Source: Flavobacteriaceae bacterium UBA2000 (GTDB lineage: Bacteria; Bacteroidota; Bacteroidia; Flavobacteriales; Flavobacteriaceae). Taken from it: a DNA stretch of 9,715 nt. The number at the start of each line of letters is the position of its first letter. Position 1 is the first letter of the stretch. Of the stretch, positions 1-5,249 are shown one piece after another. The stretch is from positions 1,154 to 10,868 of the forward strand of contig DDCS01000039.1 of NCBI GenBank assembly GCA_002335345.1. The letters are read 5' to 3'. The notes below the pieces were generated by a model that saw only the letters and a list, made by a program, of their open reading frames with translations, was not told the DNA's origin and ran no database searches. The translations under genes were made by a program, and so were the position numbers.

Positions 1-20
1 TTCGATTCCTGGAGGTACCA
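1..20 (+). tRNA. 3' end of a tRNA gene (T-loop to discriminator), CCA not encoded
   Basis: The first seven bases, TTCGATT, fit a tRNA T-loop (T54 to T60). They are followed by CCTGG (8-12, 3' strand of the T-stem, with the conserved C61), AGGTACC (13-19, 3' strand of the acceptor stem) and A20 as discriminator base. The next bases are CAT, so CCA would be added after transcription; the apparent CCA at 18-20 is part of the acceptor stem by this count. The predicted 5' acceptor strand, outside the window, is GGTACCT. The anticodon is not visible, so the amino acid cannot be assigned. A strong terminator follows directly, as expected for the last gene of a tRNA unit. Confidence 0.75.
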
Positions 21-27
21 CATTCAC

Positions 28-61
28 AAAGCGATCAAGCAATTTGTTTGATCGCTTTTTT
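28..61 (+). terminator. Rho-independent terminator of the tRNA transcript
   Basis: Bases 28-40 pair with 46-58 in a 13-bp stem with one G-T wobble (39/47) and a five-base loop (AATTT, 41-45). The descending arm runs into a T tract (56-61 and beyond). It starts only 8 bases after the tRNA end, so it ends the tRNA transcript and separates it from the Rieske operon. Confidence 0.88.
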
Positions 62-170
62 TATTTCTTTTTTTAAAATCATCTATAAACGATGCACGCA
101 TGTATTAAATCACGATTATGTTTTTGATGGAGTCGGAACAATTTTAAATAATCACTGTATCTTAGTGAAA

Positions 171-228
171 ATTAAAATTTTAATCAATTTAAAGTAGGGT
201 AAAATGAATGAACTTTGTTTTACCTTAT
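171..228 (+). promoter_or_regulatory. AT-rich leader of the Rieske operon with a palindrome and a hairpin
   Basis: The 218-base gap between the tRNA terminator and the Rieske gene contains no convincing gene. It has a perfect 14-bp palindrome, ATTAAAATTTTAAT (171-184). It also has an imperfect hairpin in which 194-204 can pair with 218-228: a 7-bp perfect core GGTAAAA/TTTTACC, extended to 11 bp with two G-T wobbles, and a 13-base loop. These could be an operator or a 5'-UTR structure about 50 bases before the start codon. The best -7 candidate, GAACTTTG (210-217), misses the Bacteroidota TAnnTTTG consensus by one base and has no good -33 TTG. AT-rich dyads arise easily by chance, so confidence is low. 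Confidence 0.3.
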
Positions 229-279
229 GAGCACCCGAATAAACAGGGTTCAATGTTTATCCCAAAAAAATAAGACACT

Positions 280-768
280 ATGAAACAGTCAAGAAGACAT
301 TTTTTAACGCAAACATGCCCGTCGGTGGCCTTTGCTTTTTTTGGCCTTTCTTTTCTGGAGGCTTGTTCGAGTGATTCAGATACGGCGTCGGGTCCAACAA
401 ATAACGACCAGCCAGGAGGGACCTCTGGTTATGAGATCAGTGGTAATACGGTAACCGTGGATTTAGGCAATGCTAATTTTACTGATTTGGCAAATCCTGG
501 GGGATATACCAATATTTTAAATGCAGGAGTGCTTTTATTGCGCCTAAGTTCAACAGAAATAGCGGCTTACGATAATTGTTGCCCGCACAGAGGCACTAAT
601 AATCTTTGGAGTTATTCATCGGGGACATGGACGTGTGGTAACCATGGTAATAGCTACTCAAATGATGGAAACAATGTTGAATCTTGTAATTCAGGAGCCA
701 CCTCTGGAGGTTTGAAGAAATACACGACAGTGCTCACTAATAACACACTAGTAATTACAAAAGCTTAG
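280..768 (+). CDS. Tat-exported Rieske [2Fe-2S] lipoprotein
   Basis: A 162-residue Rieske iron-sulfur protein. The N-terminus has a twin-arginine motif (SRRHFL, residues 4-9), a hydrophobic stretch and a lipobox LEAC with Cys29 as the lipidated residue. This suggests export with the cluster already inserted, then membrane anchoring. A low-complexity Ser/Asp/Gly/Asn linker (30-50) precedes the Rieske domain (about 52-160). Cluster ligands are Cys101-Pro-His103 in box I and Cys119-Gly-Asn-His122 in box II. The two cysteines that form the disulfide in bc1/b6f Rieske proteins are replaced by Thr106 and Asn121, as in Rieske-type ferredoxins, which usually have lower potentials. It probably carries electrons in the periplasm. 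It is the first gene of a three-gene unit; its stop is only 4 bases before the next start. The redox partner is not known. The ATG at 280 is chosen because it gives the complete Tat signal. Confidence 0.9.
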   Translation: MKQSRRHFLTQTCPSVAFAFFGLSFLEACSSDSDTASGPTNNDQPGGTSGYEISGNTVTVDLGNANFTDLANPGGYTNILNAGVLLLRLSSTEIAAYDNCCPHRGTNNLWSYSSGTWTCGNHGNSYSNDGNNVESCNSGATSGGLKKYTTVLTNNTLVITKA

Positions 769-772
769 CACA

Positions 773-1417
773 TTGGGACGACTGTATTTTTTATTAATTT
801 TTGTTTTTTCTTTCGGTATTGCTGAAGTACATGCCCAAGAGCTCGACGATATTTTTAATTCGATCGAAAAAGAAGAGGAGTTGCCCTTATTGCCTGACAA
901 AATGCTCTTTACTCAGCGCTTTTTATGGGGAGAAAATGGTCTACTCAGACGCTCTGAATTGGCACCACTATCGCCAATACAACGAAGTCGAGAGATTGAA
1001 TTGCGGCGTAAAATGCTGGTAACGCATCAAGTTTTGGGTTACGTTACGCTTGCTTCGATGATCGCCCAAGGGATTATTGGCGGGAAACTTTACAACTGCG
1101 ACAACTGTAATTCACGAGAATACAACCAAATAAAAAATGCACACGAAACCATGGCTGCTGTCGTTAATGTGAGCTATTTTTCAGGCGCAGCTTTATCGCT
1201 TTTTGCCCCCCCTCCACTAATTAATCGTACGGAAAAAGGTTTGTCGTCAGCAAGAGCACATAAGTGGTTAGCGAGTATTCATTTTTCAGCTATGGTAGCC
1301 ACAAATTTATTGGCAGATGGGGCGAGTGAAAGTCAGACAGGTCGGAATCTGCATAGAATAGCGGCTTACACGGCCTTTGGTAGCTTCGCGACCGCAACTT
1401 TAGTACTCACCTTTTAG
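773..1417 (+). CDS. Membrane protein with a cytochrome b561-like four-helix core
   Basis: A 214-residue protein starting at TTG; no ATG or GTG lies between the upstream in-frame stop (752) and the hydrophobic N-terminus, and the first internal ATG (residue 44) would remove it. Residues 1-21 look like a signal peptide (cleavage before Gln22) or a signal anchor. A charged stretch of about 60 residues follows, then four hydrophobic helices at about 86-104, 126-146, 164-181 and 195-213. His85, His124, His163 (plus His170) and His194 lie at the start of successive helices, so on alternating sides of the membrane. This allows one His pair (85/163) on one face and one (124/194) on the other, as in the di-heme b561 core. 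A Cys109-x2-Cys112 pair lies in the loop between helices 1 and 2. Arg-rich residues 71-80 before helix 1 make the topology uncertain. Lying next to a YceI gene supports a b561-type role; heme binding is inferred. Confidence 0.65.
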   Translation: MGRLYFLLIFVFSFGIAEVHAQELDDIFNSIEKEEELPLLPDKMLFTQRFLWGENGLLRRSELAPLSPIQRSREIELRRKMLVTHQVLGYVTLASMIAQGIIGGKLYNCDNCNSREYNQIKNAHETMAAVVNVSYFSGAALSLFAPPPLINRTEKGLSSARAHKWLASIHFSAMVATNLLADGASESQTGRNLHRIAAYTAFGSFATATLVLTF

Positions 1418-1426
1418 TTTTTTGCT

Positions 1427-2005
1427 ATGTTTCTAAACATCAAAAAAGTTCTATTCGTGGTTAAATTTGCCCTGGTTTTGTCCTATTCAAATCTGATGGG
1501 TCAAAATCAGACAACAAGTTCAAGTACATGGACCTTAGATCCAAGTCGCTCGGAAATAAGTTATACTGGCGCACATCTATTACATGAGTGGACGGGCGTC
1601 AATAACAATTTGGTGGGTTTGATGAAATCCAATGATGGACAACTTGACATGATAGCCGTGTCTGCTAAGGTCGCGGACTTTGACAGTGGTAATGAAAATC
1701 GCGATGCCCACGCATTGGAACTTCTCGACGTTTTTGATTTTCCCAATGTTCGATTTTTGGCCAAAAAGTTTACCCAGAGCGGTCAACAAGTAGTTATGGA
1801 CGGGATTTTACAATTCCGCGGCGTAAGCCGAGATATTTCTGTGACGATGACGGTCGAGCCGGAGCTGGATCAATACAAGGTCTTCGGGGCGTTCACGGTC
1901 CAACCAACGTTATTTGATATGCCCTTGCCTTCTTTTATGCTTAAAGACATCGATGACGCCCTAGAGGTCGAGGTGTCCCTGATGTTTATTCCCAGTGAAC
2001 AATAA
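1427..2005 (+). CDS. Secreted YceI-family lipid-binding protein
   Basis: A 192-residue protein with a signal peptide (about 1-25, ending in LMG before Gln26) and one YceI domain (about 34-190). The family folds as a lipocalin-like barrel; some members bind polyisoprenoids, including quinone-type lipids, in the periplasm. Visible family features are the opening WTLDPSRSEISYTGAH, the segment DFDSGNENRDAHALE, then DFPNVRF and the RGVSRDISVTMTV strand. Length is normal for the family. The ATG at 1427 lies 9 bases after the stop of the b561-like gene, so co-transcription is likely. E. coli also places yceI beside a b561-type gene (yceJ). A ligand such as menaquinone is an inference that fits the redox neighbours; the sequence does not show the ligand. 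A terminator hairpin follows 26 bases after the stop. Confidence 0.9.
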   Translation: MFLNIKKVLFVVKFALVLSYSNLMGQNQTTSSSTWTLDPSRSEISYTGAHLLHEWTGVNNNLVGLMKSNDGQLDMIAVSAKVADFDSGNENRDAHALELLDVFDFPNVRFLAKKFTQSGQQVVMDGILQFRGVSRDISVTMTVEPELDQYKVFGAFTVQPTLFDMPLPSFMLKDIDDALEVEVSLMFIPSEQ

Positions 2006-2031
2006 GATGATTCTGGACAGGGTAAAACGCA

Positions 2032-2057
2032 AAAAGGCCAGCAAATGCTGGCCTTTT
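2032..2057. terminator. Bidirectional terminator between the convergent yceI-like and FAS1 genes
   Basis: A perfect 11-bp stem (2032-2042 with 2047-2057, core GGCCAGC/GCTGGCC) with a four-base AAAT loop. A-rich on its left and T-rich on its right, it reads as an intrinsic terminator on both strands. It lies 26 bases after the yceI-like stop and 21 bases beyond the stop of the minus-strand FAS1 gene, so it can serve both transcripts. Confidence 0.85.
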
Positions 2058-2078
2058 CTATTATCGTCAATAACTAAT

Positions 2079-3065
2079 CTATAGTAGTGGTAAAACTACT
2101 TTGTCGATAACGTGTACTACTCCGTTGTAAGCCTGTACATTGTTAGCAATGATATTGGCCACACGTCCATTCGGGTCAACAAGCTGTGGACCATTGGTTA
2201 GATCAACAGTTAAATTCTCTCCGACTAAAGTTGGTACGGGCATATCTTGGGTTAAATCTTCTGCGCGAACATTGGCTTCTCCAACCACGTGTGTTAGAAG
2301 AACTGCCGTCAATGTATTCACATCAATTTGAGAAAGATCATCAATGCCAAGTTCGGTCAATAAGCTGCCAAATGCATCATTGGTTGGTGCAAATGCGGTC
2401 AATGGCGTTCCAGCTCCTGTTGAACTTAAAATAGTTACAAAAGGTACTTCTAAATCTGGACGCGTCAAGGCCGCGACCAAAGTCTCAAAAGTTGGGTCTG
2501 CAGTAGCAAATGTTGCAATGGTAGGTAACCCAATAACTTGGTCCACGATATGAATCACACCATTTGTTGCTTCAATATCAGCTTGTGCTACTGTACTTAC
2601 TCCATTGAAAACAACGCCGTTTGATGTGTTGAAGTACAAGCTCAAAACATCACCGTCCATATTGGTCGCGTTTGTTTGCGTGTATCCAGCACCGGCTGCA
2701 GTTAGGTCTGTAGACATTACAGTATCAGCAACGACATGGTTTAAAAGGATGTTGGCTAAAACGTCTGTAGGGACTTCGCTTAAGTCAGCAAATCCATTAG
2801 CGGTTAAGAAGCTGTCGAAAGCAGCATTTGTCGGCGCTAGTACAGTGAATTCGCCGCCGCTCAATACGGTAACTAGATCCCCATCAGCAGCTTGAAGCGC
2901 TGCGACCAAGGAGCTCAGCTCTGCTGTTTCTAAAGCAGTTTCAACTATGTTCAGGGGTTCTGGTGTCGGTGTTGTGTTCTCGTCGTCATCGGAACACGCC
3001 ACAAATGTGAATGAGAACGCCAATAAGGCAAGGGTAGTTGGTTTAAGAAATTTTTGAAAAATCAT
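2079..3065 (-). CDS. Two-domain FAS1 (fasciclin) lipoprotein, probably surface exposed
   Basis: A 328-residue lipoprotein with a type II signal peptide and lipobox ending in Cys24 (FVAC). The next residues, SDDDE, match the acidic lipoprotein export signal described for Bacteroidota, which directs lipoproteins to the cell surface. A Thr/Pro linker (31-37) leads into two FAS1 domains, about 38-181 and 182-328. Each has the typical H1 motif (FTVLAPTNAAF at 73-83; LTAFAPTNDAF at 212-222) and a closing H2-like segment (VIHIVDQVIGLP at 170-181; VVHVIDKVVLP near the end). FAS1 proteins generally mediate adhesion to proteins or polysaccharides; the target here is unknown. The gene is monocistronic, convergent with the Rieske operon and divergent from coaX. 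Confidence 0.92.
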   Translation of the reverse strand: MIFQKFLKPTTLALLAFSFTFVACSDDDENTTPTPEPLNIVETALETAELSSLVAALQAADGDLVTVLSGGEFTVLAPTNAAFDSFLTANGFADLSEVPTDVLANILLNHVVADTVMSTDLTAAGAGYTQTNATNMDGDVLSLYFNTSNGVVFNGVSTVAQADIEATNGVIHIVDQVIGLPTIATFATADPTFETLVAALTRPDLEVPFVTILSSTGAGTPLTAFAPTNDAFGSLLTELGIDDLSQIDVNTLTAVLLTHVVGEANVRAEDLTQDMPVPTLVGENLTVDLTNGPQLVDPNGRVANIIANNVQAYNGVVHVIDKVVLPLL

Positions 3066-3111
3066 AGCTATTTGTTTTTATGAGTCACAAAGAAACGGCA
3101 TTATCTTCATT

Positions 3112-3147
3112 TTTTGTTTAATCTTTTGTTAAAAATGTTAAACAAAA
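3112..3147. repeat. 10-bp inverted repeat in the FAS1/coaX divergent region
   Basis: TTTTGTTTAA (3112-3121) and its exact reverse complement TTAAACAAAA (3138-3147) flank a 16-base spacer. The spacer holds a near copy, TTTTGTTAA (3124-3132). The repeat lies 47-82 bases upstream of the FAS1 start, where a regulator of that gene could bind. The AT-rich composition lowers the significance of such a match. Confidence 0.45.
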
Positions 3148-3199
3148 TAGAATTCCATAGAAATCAATGAGTTGACTTCATGTAAATCATCATATGGGA

Positions 3200-3207
3200 T
3201 AAATTTG
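3200..3207 (+). promoter_or_regulatory. Possible distal coaX promoter -7 element
   Basis: TAAATTTG matches the Bacteroidota -7 consensus TAnnTTTG exactly and lies 66 bases before the coaX ATG. The nearest upstream TTG (3172-3174) is 25 bases away, longer than the usual -33/-7 spacing. An exact match is expected fairly often in AT-rich spacer DNA. Confidence 0.3.
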
Positions 3208-3242
3208 ACAATAAATTGACATAAGAAAACGCAGGCAAATCG

Positions 3243-3250
3243 TATTTTCG
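3243..3250 (+). promoter_or_regulatory. Probable coaX promoter -7 element
   Basis: TATTTTCG, followed by CCC, resembles the TAnnTTTG-type element. The same 11-mer TATTTTCGCCC occurs before the ppiD-like gene, and in both cases it begins exactly 31 bases before the ATG. Transcription starting 6-7 bases downstream would give a leader of under 20 bases. A TTG lies at 3216-3218, 24 bases upstream, which is a loose fit for a -33 element. The fixed spacing supports ATG 3274 as the coaX start. Confidence 0.5.
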
Positions 3251-3273
3251 CCCTTACAATATTCAATAATTTG

Positions 3274-4002
3274 ATGAACTTAGTTCTTGATTTAGGCAAT
3301 ACGCGGGTAAAGTTCGGTGTATTTGAGCACCACAAATTAATCGCTCATGGCTTTTGGTTAGAAAAAAATTTGCGCGATGGCTTTGAGCATCTCTTAATAA
3401 CCTATCCAGAGTTGAACACGGCTATTTGGTGTCAGAGCGGTGCCGATCGTCCGTTATTTTTGGATTATGTTTCAAGTAAACTCAATGTTTTTCACATGAA
3501 TCATAATTTAAAATTGCCTTTAGATAATCACTATAAGACTCCGAAAACTTTGGGACATGATCGCTTGGCCTTAGTTAGTGCAGCCAAATTTCATGCTCCA
3601 GGGGTCGCGTCATTGGTGATTGATTGCGGGTCCTGCGTAACTTACGATTTTATTGATGCTAACGGACGCTATTATGGTGGAGCGATAAGTCCCGGTCTGG
3701 CCATGCGTTACAAAGCAATGCATGACTACACAGAGAAGTTACCTGATCTGAGTATTCAAGCCACTGACCATTGGTATGGAGACAGCACGGATAACTCGAT
3801 GCATCAAGGGGCATTTCGTGGATTAATTCATGAAATTCATGGGTTCATAAATCAGTATAAGCAATACAATCCTAATTTAACGACATTTTTAACAGGAGGA
3901 GACCTTGAAATTTTGCGAGATCACATAAAAAATGACATCTTTGCCCATCCTAATTTTTTATTGGAAGGACTCAACCAAATTTTATTGATCAACAAGGACT
4001 GA
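3274..4002 (+). CDS. coaX: Type III pantothenate kinase
   Basis: CoaX phosphorylates pantothenate to 4'-phosphopantothenate using ATP, the first committed step of coenzyme A synthesis, in the cytoplasm. The 242-residue product belongs to the ASKHA fold. Visible motifs are the N-terminal phosphate-binding DLGNT (6-10), GHDR (94-97), DCGSCVTYD (117-125, matching the family's GTAxTxD-type motif but with Ser-Cys in place of Thr-Ala), GGAISPG (135-141), and near-C-terminal TGGD. Length is typical. An in-frame TTG sits just before the ATG, but the ATG places DLGNT at the usual distance from the N-terminus and agrees with the promoter spacing. The stop overlaps the next start (TGATG), so it is probably translationally coupled to the outer-membrane protein gene, and it heads the envelope cluster. 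Confidence 0.95.
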   Translation: MNLVLDLGNTRVKFGVFEHHKLIAHGFWLEKNLRDGFEHLLITYPELNTAIWCQSGADRPLFLDYVSSKLNVFHMNHNLKLPLDNHYKTPKTLGHDRLALVSAAKFHAPGVASLVIDCGSCVTYDFIDANGRYYGGAISPGLAMRYKAMHDYTEKLPDLSIQATDHWYGDSTDNSMHQGAFRGLIHEIHGFINQYKQYNPNLTTFLTGGDLEILRDHIKNDIFAHPNFLLEGLNQILLINKD

Positions 4003-5240
4003 TGCTCAAAAAAATATTTATCGTCATGGCATTTGCCATTACTGCCCCGATCTGGGGGCAGGGGACGACCTCGCCTTATTCTTTTTTTGGGATTGGCAAT
4101 TTAAATTTTCGTGGAACGGTCGAAAATCGACTTATGGGGGGCGTGAGCACTTATTCCGATAGTATTCACGTAAATCTTCTGAATCCAGCGGGTCTGGCCA
4201 ATTTGAAATTAGTCAATTATTCAATTGCCGGCAGTCATAAGTTCAACACGCTAAGTACGGCCTTGGACAGCGAGCGGGCCACTACGACAACGCTCGATTA
4301 TATGGCGGTAGCGTTCCCCATGGGAAAATTTGGAGGGGCGTTTGGGCTTTTGCCTTTAACGACCTCTGGGTATAAACTAGAAAATATAGACGGCACCAAT
4401 ACAACACAATACACAGGCAGTGGTGGAATGAACAAAGTGTTTTTTGGTTTAGGTTATGCCCTAACACCTGAATTAAATTTAGGAGTTGAGGCGAATTATA
4501 ATTTTGGTAAAATCCGCAATAATGCGGTAACCTTTCAAGAGGACATTCAACTAGGGACCGAAGAAGACAATGAAAGTGACTTGCTAGGACTCAGTATGAA
4601 TTTGGGACTACAATATAGACGTGTTCTCAAAGGAAAGCTCAATGGTTTGGCGTCTGTGAGTTATACCCCTGAGACCAAATTCACTTCGGAAAATGCCCGG
4701 CAAATAGCGACCGTGCTCTTATTGCCAAACGGAAATACTTCGCCAATCGACCGACGCGATATTGAATTGGCTAACACTGATTTTGTTTTTCCTTCTCAGT
4801 TAACTGTGGGACTTGGGTTAGTTGAGGAACGTAAATGGTCTTTGTCTGCAGAAGTGAGTGCACAGAAAACAAGTAATTTGGCTAGTAGTACTGTTGTGTT
4901 AGACAATGTTACTTATGAAGATGCTGTGCGTTTTAAAATGGGCGGATTTTACATACCAGACTACAATTCATTTTCAAACCTCCTCAAGCGGATTGTTTAT
5001 CGTGGCGGGTTCCGCTTTGAAGAGACTGGAATTAATGTAAACGGCAACGCGATCACAGAGTTTGGCATGTCTTTTGGGTTAGGGATTAATCTAGGACGTA
5101 CATTTTCCAATGTAAATATTGGTGTCGAGTACGGAGGTCGTGGGACTAAAAATAATGGATTGGTAGAGGAATCATTTGTCAATATATTTGTAGGCCTATC
5201 TCTTAATGACAAATGGTTCGAAAAAAGATTATACGATTAA
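4002..5240 (+). CDS. Outer-membrane beta-barrel-type protein of unknown role
   Basis: A 412-residue secreted protein. Residues 1-19 form a type I signal peptide with cleavage before Gln20. The mature part begins with a Ser/Phe/Gly-rich stretch and the motif LLNPAGLA (about 59-66), reminiscent of the NPA segment in FadL/OmpP1-like and PorV-like barrels. The rest alternates hydrophobic and polar residues with frequent Gly/Asn turns (for example GLGYALTPELNLGVEANY and GLGINLGRTFSNVNIGVEYGG), as expected for a transmembrane beta-barrel. No enzyme motif is visible. The ATG shares one base with the coaX stop, and the TPR gene follows 9 bases after its stop. A transport or structural role in the outer membrane is likely from this pattern; the substrate is unknown. 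It could be a FadL-type hydrophobic compound channel, but that is a guess. Confidence 0.8.
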   Translation: MLKKIFIVMAFAITAPIWGQGTTSPYSFFGIGNLNFRGTVENRLMGGVSTYSDSIHVNLLNPAGLANLKLVNYSIAGSHKFNTLSTALDSERATTTTLDYMAVAFPMGKFGGAFGLLPLTTSGYKLENIDGTNTTQYTGSGGMNKVFFGLGYALTPELNLGVEANYNFGKIRNNAVTFQEDIQLGTEEDNESDLLGLSMNLGLQYRRVLKGKLNGLASVSYTPETKFTSENARQIATVLLLPNGNTSPIDRRDIELANTDFVFPSQLTVGLGLVEERKWSLSAEVSAQKTSNLASSTVVLDNVTYEDAVRFKMGGFYIPDYNSFSNLLKRIVYRGGFRFEETGINVNGNAITEFGMSFGLGINLGRTFSNVNIGVEYGGRGTKNNGLVEESFVNIFVGLSLNDKWFEKRLYD

Positions 5241-5249
5241 AATAGAGTT

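Noticed and set aside
227..283. An 18-codon reading frame (starting MSTRINRV) overlapping the Rieske start by ATGA
   Set aside because: It could be a coupled leader peptide, but it has no run of regulatory codons, no ribosome site and no distinctive composition; short frames like this are common by chance.
2140..2895. Several plus-strand open frames of 63-96 residues across the FAS1 gene
   Set aside because: They are antisense shadows of the two FAS1 domains, mutually overlapping and without domain features.
3271..3273. TTG immediately before the coaX ATG as start
   Set aside because: It adds one Met-equivalent only; the ATG gives the family-typical N-terminus and the same spacing to the promoter element as in the ppiD-like gene.
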